DNA from: Latilactobacillus fragifolii | GTDB taxonomy: Bacteria; Bacillota; Bacilli; Lactobacillales; Lactobacillaceae | Length of the DNA stretch: 64,000 nt | Direction of reading: 5' to 3' | NCBI RefSeq assembly: GCF_905332535.1 | Contig: NZ_CAJOCF010000002.1 | Location: 1 to 64,000, forward strand | Program-made: the position numbers and the translations under genes | In this document: positions 16,848 through 25,765 of the stretch, piece by piece | Numbering within the stretch: position 1 is the first letter of the stretch | Layout: the number at the start of each line of letters is the position of its first letter | Notes under the pieces: model-generated | The model's database searches: none | What the model was told of the DNA's origin: nothing | Seen by the model: only the letters and a program-made list of their open reading frames with translations

Positions 16848-17548
16848 TCATTATTACACTCGTTATTAGCACACTCGCATTATTCCTCTCATCGATTTTC
16901 GGTCAAAAGATGTGGCGGCCAATCTTAATGGTCCTCTTCGGACTCATGTTTATCGCTTCACTTGTTTTCATCGTCCAAAATGATCACAATCATTACGGGA
17001 TGAAAACGGTGAGTGAAACTAAGACCCGCACGCTCGTCTCAAGTGCTGATGCAAAGGGCATGTCAATGCTCCTTTATCATCCACTGGGGAACGGCACTGA
17101 AAAAGTCTATCTTTACCGGACCGATGCCAATCAAAGTAAACCCAAAGCAACCCAAACTGAAAAGACAACCAACAGTGTTCAAAAAAATGCTGATAAGGCC
17201 GTCTTAGTGACAACTACTAAATACCGCGTTTATAAAAACAATACGGCTAAGTTCTGGTTCGGAATTTCTGGTAATAACCATGAATTCGTTAGTCGCCACA
17301 ACACATTTAAGGTGGCTAAAGGCTGGCTCGTTTTAAGCGATACCCAAGCTAAACAACTCGCTCAAACGTTAAAAAGTCAACAAGCCCAATTAAAAGCTGG
17401 TGCCACTAACGCCGGGAAACAAGCTGTGATGGCAGCGATGCAAGCCAATCCAGCAATGACTGCTGACCAACAACAAGCAGTGGCTAAAAAAGCCGCCGTT
17501 GCCTATCAACAAGCCGCAATGGCCAAAGTGATGGCAACCCTGAAATAA
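16844..17548 (+). CDS. DUF4811 membrane-associated protein, partner of the MFS exporter
   Basis: A 234-residue protein with two N-terminal membrane helices (residues 2-19 and 26-45) and an extracytoplasmic remainder with a Gln/Ala-rich helical tail (about 165-234). I recognise it as the DUF4811 family, commonly encoded right after DHA2 exporters in lactobacilli. The 4-base overlap with the exporter points to a shared complex or accessory role, as inference. No catalytic motif was seen. Confidence 0.8.
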   Translation: MIIITLVISTLALFLSSIFGQKMWRPILMVLFGLMFIASLVFIVQNDHNHYGMKTVSETKTRTLVSSADAKGMSMLLYHPLGNGTEKVYLYRTDANQSKPKATQTEKTTNSVQKNADKAVLVTTTKYRVYKNNTAKFWFGISGNNHEFVSRHNTFKVAKGWLVLSDTQAKQLAQTLKSQQAQLKAGATNAGKQAVMAAMQANPAMTADQQQAVAKKAAVAYQQAAMAKVMATLK

Positions 17549-17557
17549 TTGATTATT

Positions 17558-17595
17558 AAAAAAGCCCCCACTGTTGAACAGTGGGGGCTTTTTTT
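17558..17595. terminator. Bidirectional terminator between DUF4811 gene and nagB
   Basis: AAAAAAGCCCCCACTG and CAGTGGGGGCTTTTTT form a perfect hairpin around a short loop; serves both converging genes. Confidence 0.93.
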
Positions 17596-17621
17596 GGGAG
17601 CAACAGACTTTCTGGCGCACG

Positions 17622-18332
17622 CTATTTTGATAACAAGCTAGCTGCCGCTTCATCCACGATGATGGTGACGTCGGCGTGGCGTTGTAATGCACTGGCTGGA
17701 ACGTCTGTTGTTTGTGGGCCTTCTACTGTCGCTTTGATAGCTTGCGCTTTTGATTTACCATATGCGAATAAGACAATTTGCTTAGCTTTTAAGATTGAAC
17801 CAATCCCCATCGAGATTGCTTTTGTTGGCACGTCAGCTTCATTTTCGAAGAAACGCGCGTTAGCTTTGATGGTTGATTCAGTCAATTGCACTTCTTGTGT
17901 ATTGCTATCAAAAGCAGCACCCGGTTCGTTAAAACCGATATGCCCGTTTTGGCCGATCCCTAAAATTTGGATATCGACTGGATTGTCAGCAAGCACTTGG
18001 TCATACCGTTTTAATTCAGCCGGAATGTCGCTTGCTAAGCCGTTTGGTAAGTATGATTTAGCAAATGGTTTCTTGTCGAATAAGTTTTGCTTCATGAAAT
18101 AGTGGTAACTTTGGTGGTCATCAGCTGATAAACCAACATATTCGTCTAAATTAACGGATATGCAATCGGTAAAATCTAAGTCGCTAGCCACTAATGTCTC
18201 ATAGAATTTGATGGGTGAGCTCCCAGTTGCCAACCCAAATACTTTAGCATCGTTGGCTAACCCAGCTTTGAAGATTTCAAAGCCTTTTTGGCCGCCTTCT
18301 ACTTGATCGTTTACTTTAATAATTTTCATCAT
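17622..18332 (-). CDS. nagB: Glucosamine-6-phosphate deaminase
   Basis: A 236-residue enzyme converting glucosamine 6-phosphate to fructose 6-phosphate and ammonia, feeding amino sugars into glycolysis. Motifs: [13 protein letters not shown] (phosphate loop), [10 protein letters not shown] (catalytic Asp), [14 protein letters not shown] (catalytic His), and the short C-terminus of the Gram-positive monomeric NagB type. GAGGGG lies 5 bases before the ATG. Its own promoter carries NagR-like operators, consistent with induction by amino sugars. Confidence 0.95.
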   Translation of the reverse strand: MMKIIKVNDQVEGGQKGFEIFKAGLANDAKVFGLATGSSPIKFYETLVASDLDFTDCISVNLDEYVGLSADDHQSYHYFMKQNLFDKKPFAKSYLPNGLASDIPAELKRYDQVLADNPVDIQILGIGQNGHIGFNEPGAAFDSNTQEVQLTESTIKANARFFENEADVPTKAISMGIGSILKAKQIVLFAYGKSKAQAIKATVEGPQTTDVPASALQRHADVTIIVDEAAASLLSK

Positions 18333-18368
18333 GCTTATCCCCTCATCCTAAAAGATTTCAAGTCGTTC

Positions 18369-18411
18369 ATTGGTATAGTCCAATTATAAACGGCTAAAAT
18401 TTCAATTGCAA
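18369..18411 (-). promoter_or_regulatory. nagB promoter with NagR (GntR-type) operator
   Basis: Minus strand TTGCAA (18406-18411), 17 bases, TATAAT (18383-18388). The near-palindrome ATTGGTATAGTCCAAT (18369-18384) overlaps the -10 and start site and resembles the ATTGGTATAGAnCAnT boxes bound by B. subtilis NagR/YvoA. Confidence 0.7.
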
Positions 18412-18440
18412 GCCTTTTAGCCTTAAAAAACGCGCTAAAT

Positions 18441-18470
18441 AATTGGTATAGCTAGCGTTTAGCGTTTTCA
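18441..18470. promoter_or_regulatory. Second NagR-like box and a weak cre-like site
   Basis: AATTGGTATAGCTAGC (18441-18456) repeats the left part of the NagR-like box at 18369. Next to it TGAAAACGCTAAAC (minus strand, 18457-18470) matches 12 of 14 cre positions. Both lie upstream of the nagB promoter. Beyond this, 18471-18650 shows only a small palindrome ATTAAAAGTTTACTTTTAAT at 18480. Confidence 0.45.
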
Positions 18471-18683
18471 CGGCATTTCATTAAAAGTTTACTTTTAATT
18501 GTTAGCAAACCAGCTTTTTTATGCCTCATTATTCGGCTTGGTCAACCAGTTGCCCGCTATTCATCGCTTCACGTTCTCTTATGGATATTTTTCATTTGTC
18601 TTACAAATTTGAATTCGGGTATGATAATGGGCTAGACTATTATATAATATGGGACAGTATGAGAAAAAAGGTGGCGTTATTAT

Positions 18684-21257
18684 TTGAATGATCCAAAGCA
18701 CGGTTCCAGTCGATGGCGAGCACTGCTCCAATTAAGCAGACAAAAAGTCGCAACGTTATTGACATCTGCTAAAGACAGACTCGCACATTTACTCCATTTA
18801 CCCGATAAACGGTCTGCACAACCAACTAAGGAACAAAAAAAAGCCTACATCCAAGAATTGAGCCAATCACCACTCTCTTTTAAGATTAACGTCTTCTTTG
18901 AAGCCATTAAGAGTATTTTTCTCTATGGGATTTCAATCGGCTTAATCTGTCTGGCCCTTGCTACTGGAATTGGCGTGGGCTATTTTGCCGCGTTGATGAA
19001 ATCCGAACCAATTCCGAGTTATCAAGTGTTAAAGCAACAACTTGATAATACCGATCAGGCGGCCGGTTTGTACTTTGCCAAGAACAACAAATTCGGCACA
19101 ATCAAAACCGACTTAATTCGGACCCCCGTCAACATTGACGCGATGTCGCCCTATCTAAAGGATGCGATTGTTGCAACCGAAGATGAGGATTTCTATAAAC
19201 ACGATGGGGTGGTTCCCAAAGCACTTTTGCGGGCGATTATTTCCGATGTCACCGGATTCGGTTCACAAACGGGTGGCTCAACTTTAACACAACAATTGAT
19301 TAAGATGCAGGTTTTAACCTCCCAAGTAACCTTTAAACGCAAGGCAACCGAAGTCTTGCTCGCCTTGCGGGTCGATCGGTATTTCACTAAAAAAGAAATC
19401 TTACAAGACTACTTAAACGTTGCCACGCTTGGTCGTAACAACAAAGGCCAAAACATCGCGGGCGTTCAAGAAGCTGCCTTGGGGCTATTTGGCAAAAATG
19501 CTAAGGATCTTTCTTTAGCCGAAGCTGCCTACATTGCTGGTTTACCCCAGAGTCCTTCCGTCTATACACCGTATAATCAAGATGGTACCCTGAAAGATTC
19601 TGAATACTTAAAATATGGTCTAGAACGAAAAAATACTGTCTTATTCCGGATGTACCGTGACAACCGTATTACCAAGGCAGAATACAAAGCCGCTAAAAAA
19701 GTTGACTTAACCCACGAGTTCCAACCAAAAGCCGATCCAACTGAAACAACGAAGCGTTATGGCTACGTTTATAACTTACTGGAAAGCCAAGCAACCGATA
19801 TTATGGCTAAACAATTAGCCAAAGAAGCCAAGGTTTCAACTGCCAAACTCAACAAAGATCCTAATCTTTATAAGCAATATGAAACCCAAGCAACTGAATT
19901 GCTCAGCACTAAAGGCTATCAAATTCACAGCACTATCGATCAAGAAATTTACGATGCCATGCAAGGCGTTGTTCAACAACAAGGGACAACATTCGGACGG
20001 ACTTATACCGATACCGTTACTGACGAAGAAACCGGGTTACAAAAGACAGTTTCATCCCCTGTTCAAAATGGGAGTGTCTTGTTAGATAACCGCACCGGAA
20101 AAGTGATTTCTTTTGTCGGTGGACGTGATTTCTCATTGAAACAAACGAACTACATGTTAACCAAACGGTCTCCTGGTTCAACCATTAAGCCATTATTGGT
20201 TTATGGACCGGCAATCGATCAGAAATTGATTGGTTCTAAAACAATGCTGGCCGATTTCAAGACTAACTTTAAAGATTATGCACCAACCGATTACGGTGGC
20301 ACAATTCAGAATAAATTCATTCCGGCCGACGAAGCGTTGGCACAATCATTGAATATTCCAACCGTTAACCTTTATAACGCTTTGAAGAACACGACCGACC
20401 CATCGAAGTACATGCGTAAGATGGGGATTAACCTCACTGCTGACGAATACCGGCAACTCGGGATTTCACTTGGGGGGACAAGCGAAGGTGTCAGCGTCCT
20501 AGAACAGGCCAGTGCCTTTTCAACGTTCGCTGATCAAGGCGAACACACCGATGCTTACGTGATTGAAAAAATTACGGATCCCGCTGGCAATGTTGTTTAC
20601 CAACATCATGCTAAGAAGCAACGCGTCTTTTCAAAAGCAACGTCGTACATCATGAATCAAATGCTCGCCGGAGTTTTAACGGATGGGACGGCTACTGCAA
20701 TTTACGATCAACTCTACTTTAATACCAACAACTTAGTTGGTAAAACGGGGACTTCAAATGATAACCGCGATATTTGGTTTATCGGGAGTACCCCTGGGAT
20801 TACTCTCGCTTCATGGATGGGGTATGATAGTACTGGTCGTAACTTAACTGACAACTCAAGTCTGATTAATGAAAAATACTGGTCGAAATTGGCCAATAGC
20901 ATTTATCAAATCAACCCAAGCCTCATGCGTTTGGAAGATGACCATGAAAAACCAAGCACAGTCACGAGCAGCAAAGTCTTGAAATTAACCGGTCAATTAC
21001 CTGGAACGGTTTCAATCAACGGTAGCTCACAGAACTTAAATGGGGCAACCGTCACCTCGCTTTATAATAACTGGACGCCAAAAGCAACTAGTTATGAATT
21101 CGGGATTGGTGGTTCTGCCCGCAACTACGAAACTTTCTGGAACCATTATTTGGGTTATAACAACGGCTATGGTTCAATTACCTATAGCACCGCCGATGAA
21201 TTAAATCCAACAAGTGGCTACAATAGTCGGCGCAGTGGTACTCACACAACGGACTAA
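18684..21257 (+). CDS. Class A penicillin-binding protein (glycosyltransferase/transpeptidase)
   Basis: An 857-residue bifunctional peptidoglycan synthase of the PBP1A/PBP2A type. A cytoplasmic N-terminal tail of about 65 residues and one membrane helix (about 75-103) are followed by the GT51 domain: ATEDEDFYKHDG (catalytic Glu), GGSTLTQQLIK, KKEILQDYLN. The transpeptidase carries SPGSTIKP (active Ser), SLN in AQSLNIPTVN and KTGTS. A Ser/Thr/Tyr/Asn-rich C-terminal tail follows. Start is TTG (18684) with AAGGTGG upstream. It is monocistronic and ends in a strong terminator shared with ccpA. Confidence 0.93.
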   Translation: MNDPKHGSSRWRALLQLSRQKVATLLTSAKDRLAHLLHLPDKRSAQPTKEQKKAYIQELSQSPLSFKINVFFEAIKSIFLYGISIGLICLALATGIGVGYFAALMKSEPIPSYQVLKQQLDNTDQAAGLYFAKNNKFGTIKTDLIRTPVNIDAMSPYLKDAIVATEDEDFYKHDGVVPKALLRAIISDVTGFGSQTGGSTLTQQLIKMQVLTSQVTFKRKATEVLLALRVDRYFTKKEILQDYLNVATLGRNNKGQNIAGVQEAALGLFGKNAKDLSLAEAAYIAGLPQSPSVYTPYNQDGTLKDSEYLKYGLERKNTVLFRMYRDNRITKAEYKAAKKVDLTHEFQPKADPTETTKRYGYVYNLLESQATDIMAKQLAKEAKVSTAKLNKDPNLYKQYETQATELLSTKGYQIHSTIDQEIYDAMQGVVQQQGTTFGRTYTDTVTDEETGLQKTVSSPVQNGSVLLDNRTGKVISFVGGRDFSLKQTNYMLTKRSPGSTIKPLLVYGPAIDQKLIGSKTMLADFKTNFKDYAPTDYGGTIQNKFIPADEALAQSLNIPTVNLYNALKNTTDPSKYMRKMGINLTADEYRQLGISLGGTSEGVSVLEQASAFSTFADQGEHTDAYVIEKITDPAGNVVYQHHAKKQRVFSKATSYIMNQMLAGVLTDGTATAIYDQLYFNTNNLVGKTGTSNDNRDIWFIGSTPGITLASWMGYDSTGRNLTDNSSLINEKYWSKLANSIYQINPSLMRLEDDHEKPSTVTSSKVLKLTGQLPGTVSINGSSQNLNGATVTSLYNNWTPKATSYEFGIGGSARNYETFWNHYLGYNNGYGSITYSTADELNPTSGYNSRRSGTHTTD

Positions 21258-21260
21258 TCT

Positions 21261-21312
21261 AAAAAAAGCCCTCAGTTGCAACGATTAAATCGTTAAAACT
21301 GAGGGCTTTTTT
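21261..21312. terminator. Bidirectional terminator between PBP gene and ccpA
   Basis: AAAAAAGCCCTCAGTT and AACTGAGGGCTTTTTT pair around an inner AACGATT/ATCGTT stem. Confidence 0.92.
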
Positions 21313-21333
21313 AATTGCTAAAAACGTCATACT

Positions 21334-22335
21334 TTATTTTGTTGATGCTCTTGCTACGATGCTGTATGGCAATAGAATGGTTTTATCTTCTACGTCTTCT
21401 TTATTCATCATCTTTGTTAAGAGCCGCATTGCCACGGCCCCCATATCATACAAGGGTTGTGAGATGGATGTCATCTTAGGCCGCACCATTTCAGTTAACT
21501 TCGTGTTATTACTTGTAATAACTTCGAATTCAGTTGGGATTTGAACCCCGGCGTCAATTGCGCCGTTCAAGACACCAACTGCCAATTCGTCATCACTGAC
21601 CACAGCCGCCGTTGCGCCCGTTGCTTTGATTTTGCTAAACAACGCTTCACCAGCACTGTAGCTGTATTCTGTTTCAAAAATTAAACTTTCGTCATAAGCA
21701 ATGCCAGCTTCATTCAAGGCATCTTTGTAACCGCGTAAACGGTACTTACTGTTGATTGGGGATTTCAAGCTCCCACAAACGAAAGCGACTTTGTCATGAC
21801 CATTTTTAATTAACTTCAAGGTGGCATCTTTAACAGCGGCAACGTAATCAATATTAACACTGCCCACTTGTTCGTCTGGATCAATTGAACCAGCTAAGAC
21901 GATTGGGGTCTTTGAACGTGAGAATTCAGCGCGAATTTCGTCTGAAATGCTGTGCCCCATGTAGATTAGCCCGTCGACTTGTTTAGCCAATAAGGTATTC
22001 AATACTTGAACTTCCTTTTGGTTATTTTCATCTGAGTTAGCCAAAATAATGTTATATTTGTACATCGTCGCAACGTCATCAATCCCACGAGCAAGTGATG
22101 CAAAATAAATATCACTAACGTCGGGGATGATTACCCCCACAGTTGTTGTTTTCTTACTTGCTAAACCACGGGCCACCGCATTTGGGCGATAGTCAAGACG
22201 ATCGATAACCTCAAGCACCTTCTTACGGGTTGCGGGTTTCACATTCGGGTTACCATTAACAACCCGTGAGACAGTTGCCATTGAAACGTCGGCTTCGCGC
22301 GCAACGTCATAAATTGTAATTGTTTGTTTTTCCAT
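21334..22335 (-). CDS. ccpA: Catabolite control protein A
   Basis: A 333-residue LacI-family regulator. N-terminal helix-turn-helix TIYDVAREADVSMATVSRVV with hinge helix NAVARGLASKKT, then the periplasmic-binding-like core. CcpA with HPr-Ser-P binds cre sites to repress or activate carbon metabolism genes. Identity is supported by its divergent pairing with pepQ, classical for lactobacilli, and by full family length. A cre-like site lies in the shared upstream region, suggesting autoregulation. Candidate targets in this window are the cre sites at 8968 and 63965. Confidence 0.95.
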   Translation of the reverse strand: MEKQTITIYDVAREADVSMATVSRVVNGNPNVKPATRKKVLEVIDRLDYRPNAVARGLASKKTTTVGVIIPDVSDIYFASLARGIDDVATMYKYNIILANSDENNQKEVQVLNTLLAKQVDGLIYMGHSISDEIRAEFSRSKTPIVLAGSIDPDEQVGSVNIDYVAAVKDATLKLIKNGHDKVAFVCGSLKSPINSKYRLRGYKDALNEAGIAYDESLIFETEYSYSAGEALFSKIKATGATAAVVSDDELAVGVLNGAIDAGVQIPTEFEVITSNNTKLTEMVRPKMTSISQPLYDMGAVAMRLLTKMMNKEDVEDKTILLPYSIVARASTK

Positions 22336-22432
22336 GATTAAATGATTCCTTTCATTTGTAAAATAAAATAGAATATATTTTCAGCAGTTTTCATTTTACT
22401 TCTTGACTAATTTAGCAAAGATTTAAAGCAAA

Positions 22433-22446
22433 TGCAAGCGGTTCAA
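22433..22446. promoter_or_regulatory. cre site in the ccpA-pepQ intergenic region
   Basis: TTGAACCGCTTGCA on the minus strand differs from TGNNANCGNTNNCA only at position 2. It lies about 100 bases upstream of both start codons. Confidence 0.55.
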
Positions 22447-22512
22447 ACTAATTTTCATGAAATTTACATTTTTATTTTCATTTGTGGTTTACATTACCGT
22501 TTACATTGGTTG

Positions 22513-22521
22513 TGATATACT
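22513..22521 (+). promoter_or_regulatory. pepQ extended -10 promoter element
   Basis: TGATATACT combines an extended -10 TGn with TATACT (22516-22521), 31 bases upstream of the pepQ ATG; the -35 is weak (TTACCG at 16 bases). Confidence 0.5.
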
Positions 22522-22552
22522 AGTGCTATCAACTGTAAAGGAAGTGCTTTAG

Positions 22553-23650
22553 ATGAATAACCAATTGGCCCAATTACAACAGTGGCTTGGCGAGAATAAG
22601 ATGGATGTGGCTTACATCAGTAACCCAACTAACATCCTTTATTTTACTGGTTTCGAAAGTGATCCTGCAGAACGGGTTTTAGCCCTCTTTGTTTTTGCAG
22701 ACCAAGACCCATTCCTATTTACGCCACAATTAGAAGTTGAAGCGGCTAAAAAAGCTGGCTGGAAACTCGATGTTTATGGCTACCTCGATCACGAAGATCC
22801 ATATGCCATCATCGCTGATCAAATCAAGAAACGCAATGCCCACCCTACACGTTGGGCACTTGAAAAAGATGACCTACCAGTTCAACGCTACGAAGCCATT
22901 CTAAAGCAATTCCCAGACGCAACATTCCCAGGCGATGCTTCCCGTTTCTTGGAAAACTTAAAATTAATCAAAACCCCTGAAGAAATTGCTTTAATGGAAG
23001 CAGCCGGCCGCGAAGCCGATTATGCTTTCGAAGTTGGTTTCAATGCCTTAAAAGCTGGTAAAACAGAACAAGACATCGTTGCCGAAATCGAATTCGCTTT
23101 AATGCGAAAAGGGGTTATGCATATGAGTTTTGATACCATTGTACAGTCAGGCATCAATGCTGCTAACCCCCATGGCGGCCCTGAAGCGAACGTCTTAACC
23201 CCCGATGCCCTCGTCCTTTTTGACCTTGGAACCTTGCATCAAGGTTACATGAGTGATGCAACGCGGACTGTTGCTTTTGGCAAACCCGATGCAAAATCAC
23301 TTGAAATTCATAAAGTCTGTCTTGAAGCAAACCTGACGGCCCAAGCAGCAATCAAACCCGGTATCACAGCTGCTGAATTAGATAAAATTGCCCGGGATGT
23401 CATCACTAAAGCTGGCTACGGCGAATACTTCATTCACCGTTTAGGGCACGGAATTGGGACCTCAGAACACGAATTCCCATCAATCATGGAAGGTAACGAC
23501 ATGATTATCCAACCAGGCATGTGCTTCTCCATCGAACCAGGGATTTACATTCCAGGCGTTGCCGGTGTCCGGATTGAAGACTGTGTCCATGTTACCGAAA
23601 CCGGTTCACAACCCTTCACACACATGACAAAAGAACTGCAAACATTCTAA
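22553..23650 (+). CDS. pepQ: Xaa-Pro dipeptidase PepQ (M24 family)
   Basis: A 365-residue cytoplasmic prolidase that splits X-Pro dipeptides. The creatinase-like N-domain (residues 1-125) is followed by the pita-bread metal domain: LFDLGTLHQGYMSDATRTVAFG (two Asp ligands), HRLGHGIGTSEHEFPSI (His), SIEPGIYIPG and VRIEDCVHVTE (Glu ligands). AAGGAAG lies 9 bases before the ATG. It diverges from ccpA, the usual arrangement in lactobacilli, and has its own terminator. Confidence 0.95.
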   Translation: MNNQLAQLQQWLGENKMDVAYISNPTNILYFTGFESDPAERVLALFVFADQDPFLFTPQLEVEAAKKAGWKLDVYGYLDHEDPYAIIADQIKKRNAHPTRWALEKDDLPVQRYEAILKQFPDATFPGDASRFLENLKLIKTPEEIALMEAAGREADYAFEVGFNALKAGKTEQDIVAEIEFALMRKGVMHMSFDTIVQSGINAANPHGGPEANVLTPDALVLFDLGTLHQGYMSDATRTVAFGKPDAKSLEIHKVCLEANLTAQAAIKPGITAAELDKIARDVITKAGYGEYFIHRLGHGIGTSEHEFPSIMEGNDMIIQPGMCFSIEPGIYIPGVAGVRIEDCVHVTETGSQPFTHMTKELQTF

Positions 23651-23691
23651 AAGCGCCAGCGGGAGCTTTTAGGTTATACCGCTAATTAACA

Positions 23692-23732
23692 AAGCCAGGC
23701 GAAATCAAAAGCTGATTTCGCCTGGCTTTTTT
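23692..23732 (+). terminator. Terminator of pepQ
   Basis: AAGCCAGGCGAAATCA and TGATTTCGCCTGGCTT pair perfectly, followed by TTTT. Confidence 0.92.
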
Positions 23733-23740
23733 GCTTTAAT

Positions 23741-23772
23741 TAAAAAATCCGCCAAGGCAAACTTGGCGGAAA
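23741..23772 (-). terminator. Terminator of the DUF948-YtxH operon
   Basis: TCCGCCAAG and CTTGGCGGA pair across GCAAA; on the minus strand a T-run follows. Confidence 0.88.
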
Positions 23773-23784
23773 CTTTATCATTGA

Positions 23785-24240
23785 TTATTCATCTTCAGTA
23801 GTTACTTTTTGAACAGTTTCACTAGCGGCTGTGACTGCTTCGTCTTTAGCTTGACCAAATGCACTCTTACCGTCAATGACGATATCGTCGAAATCTTCTT
23901 GGCCAACTTCAAGACCATCACCAAATTGTGATTTCAAGTCTGCTGTTTTTTCATCAAATTGCGCTTTTGCTTGTTCTTTGATATCAGAAGCATTGTCTTG
24001 CCAATCACTTGCATAATCATGAACACGATTCATGTGCTGTTTGGCGTCATCTTTCAAATCCGCTGCTGTCTCACTTGCTAAATAATAGTAGTCTTGGGCG
24101 CGATCCATTAAATCATCACCTAAATCCACTAATTTTGATTGTAATTCCTTACCCGTCTTAGGGGTTAACATTAATGTTGCCCCAATGGCTGCTGCACCAC
24201 CGACTAATACTCCTAATAGAAAATGTCCTTTTTTTGCCAT
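23785..24240 (-). CDS. YtxH domain general stress protein
   Basis: A 151-residue protein with one N-terminal hydrophobic segment (FLLGVLVGGAAAIGATLML, residues 7-25) followed by PKTGKEL, the YtxH signature, and a long charged, probably coiled helix. The family is membrane-associated and stress-linked; no enzyme activity is known. AAGGGG precedes the ATG. It follows the DUF948 gene by 5 bases, a pair conserved next to ccpA in many lactobacilli. Confidence 0.87.
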   Translation of the reverse strand: MAKKGHFLLGVLVGGAAAIGATLMLTPKTGKELQSKLVDLGDDLMDRAQDYYYLASETAADLKDDAKQHMNRVHDYASDWQDNASDIKEQAKAQFDEKTADLKSQFGDGLEVGQEDFDDIVIDGKSAFGQAKDEAVTAASETVQKVTTEDE

Positions 24241-24245
24241 GCGAA

Positions 24246-24680
24246 TTACCCCTTATCCTTTGTTTGACGTCGATTTTGATAGAATCTTAATGCTCTTGCA
24301 CCAACTTTTGAAGCGACCGTCGCCTTAGCAGTTGTCCGCCCGACGTTGGTAACACGTTCCGTTAAATTGCGGCTTGCCATATTCAAACTTGAAACGCTCT
24401 GCCCAAGTTCACCAGCCGCTCTGAAAACAGGATCTAAGTCAGCGACTTTCCCGTTCACATCGTCTAGCAATACATTAGCTTTGCTGAGTAAACCTTCGAC
24501 TTCTTTAGATAAAATATCAACATTCTCAGTAACAACTGTGACACTCTTATTGGCTTCTGTGACTGTCTTCGAAACATCGGTTAGGACTTTCGTGACTTTT
24601 AAGAGCATCACTATTAGAAAAACAACTAGGACCGCAAAAGCCCCTGCGGCGATTAACGCCGCAATTTGACCACCCGTCAT
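24246..24680 (-). CDS. DUF948 membrane protein
   Basis: A 144-residue protein with an N-terminal membrane helix (residues 6-28) and a long heptad-like helix with repeated Val/Ser/Thr pattern (TDVSKTVTEANKSVTVVTEN), typical of DUF948. It probably sits in the membrane with the coiled part in the cytoplasm. TAGGAGG lies 8 bases before the ATG. First gene of a two-gene operon with the YtxH protein. Confidence 0.85.
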   Translation of the reverse strand: MTGGQIAALIAAGAFAVLVVFLIVMLLKVTKVLTDVSKTVTEANKSVTVVTENVDILSKEVEGLLSKANVLLDDVNGKVADLDPVFRAAGELGQSVSSLNMASRNLTERVTNVGRTTAKATVASKVGARALRFYQNRRQTKDKG

Positions 24681-24729
24681 TGATTTGTGCCTCCTACTTC
24701 GTTATCTATTACATTGTCTCTTAAAGACT

Positions 24730-24758
24730 AGAATAGCATTATTTTCCTGAACCTTCAA
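24730..24758 (-). promoter_or_regulatory. Promoter of the DUF948-YtxH operon
   Basis: Minus strand TTGAAG (24753-24758), 17 bases, TATTCT (24730-24735). Confidence 0.55.
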
Positions 24759-24835
24759 TTATCTTCACTATATTAGGTGCCATTTTTCCTGACATTTGCT
24801 AAACTAAAGACATGCTACAAAAAGGAGTTTCATGC

Positions 24836-25732
24836 ATGTTCACACGTTTATTAGCGGCCGCCCCAACTCCGGTCGAATCTGTTCAGAAACAGACCAATAT
24901 TTTTATGCGCTACATCACTTCAATTGACTGGGATCAATTACTTAGCACCCTCATTTCTGGGTTATTTCAAATTATCCTATTCTCCGCTTTATTCTACCTC
25001 ATCAACCGCTTAGGCAAATATATCATCAAGCGTAGTTTCAGGAAATACCGGCAAACTGATGGTTTCTCGAGCAACCGGATGAATACCATCTATACTTTGA
25101 TGGTTAATGCTTTTTCATACCTTGTGATTTTCTTTTATCTTTATGCACTCCTCAGCGTTCTCGGCGTTCCCGTTGGCACATTGATCGCCGGGGCTGGAAT
25201 CTTCAGTTTAGCCGTCGGATTAGGCGCCCAAGGCTTCGTCAACGACATCGTTACCGGTTTTTTCATCCTTGCAGAACAACAATTCGATGTCGGTGATACA
25301 GTTAAAATCGGGACGGTAGAAGGGACCGTCAATGCGATTGGCTTACGAACCACACAAGTTCAAAGTTACGACGGTACCTTAAATTTCATTCCGAACCGTA
25401 ATATCTCGATTGTCAGCAACTTATCGCGTAATGATATGCGTGTTCTGATCAACATTCGCATCCTACCAGACACCGACTTACAACTTTTGGCAACGACTGT
25501 CAACGAGGTCAACGTGCAATTGGTCCCCAAGCATCCTGAAATACAAGACGGTCCTACTATTCTCGGGGTAACAACCCTCGCAGATGGCGTCCTTGCCTAC
25601 CAGATTGTCATGCACACCACTAACGGCGAACAAGCTGCCACTAACCGTACTTTCTTGCAGGCTTACTTGCAAGCTTTAAATAAAGCTGGTGTCCCACTAC
25701 CTTCTACCCCCGTTACAATCCCCACCAACTAA
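24836..25732 (+). CDS. mscS: Small-conductance mechanosensitive channel (MscS family)
   Basis: A 298-residue membrane protein that opens on membrane tension to release solutes during hypo-osmotic shock. Three hydrophobic helices, with the pore helix and beta domain in VGTLIAGAGIFSLAVGLG, AQGFVNDIVTGFFIL and DVGDTVKIGTVEGTV, then FIPNRNI. I place the start at the ATG at 24836, 8 bases behind AAGGAG; an ATG at 24812 is upstream of that ribosome site. It precedes the DUF368 gene by 33 bases. Confidence 0.92.
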   Translation: MFTRLLAAAPTPVESVQKQTNIFMRYITSIDWDQLLSTLISGLFQIILFSALFYLINRLGKYIIKRSFRKYRQTDGFSSNRMNTIYTLMVNAFSYLVIFFYLYALLSVLGVPVGTLIAGAGIFSLAVGLGAQGFVNDIVTGFFILAEQQFDVGDTVKIGTVEGTVNAIGLRTTQVQSYDGTLNFIPNRNISIVSNLSRNDMRVLINIRILPDTDLQLLATTVNEVNVQLVPKHPEIQDGPTILGVTTLADGVLAYQIVMHTTNGEQAATNRTFLQAYLQALNKAGVPLPSTPVTIPTN

Positions 25733-25765
25733 AAAAGGCCCCTCATATAAAAAGGAGAACCGCTT

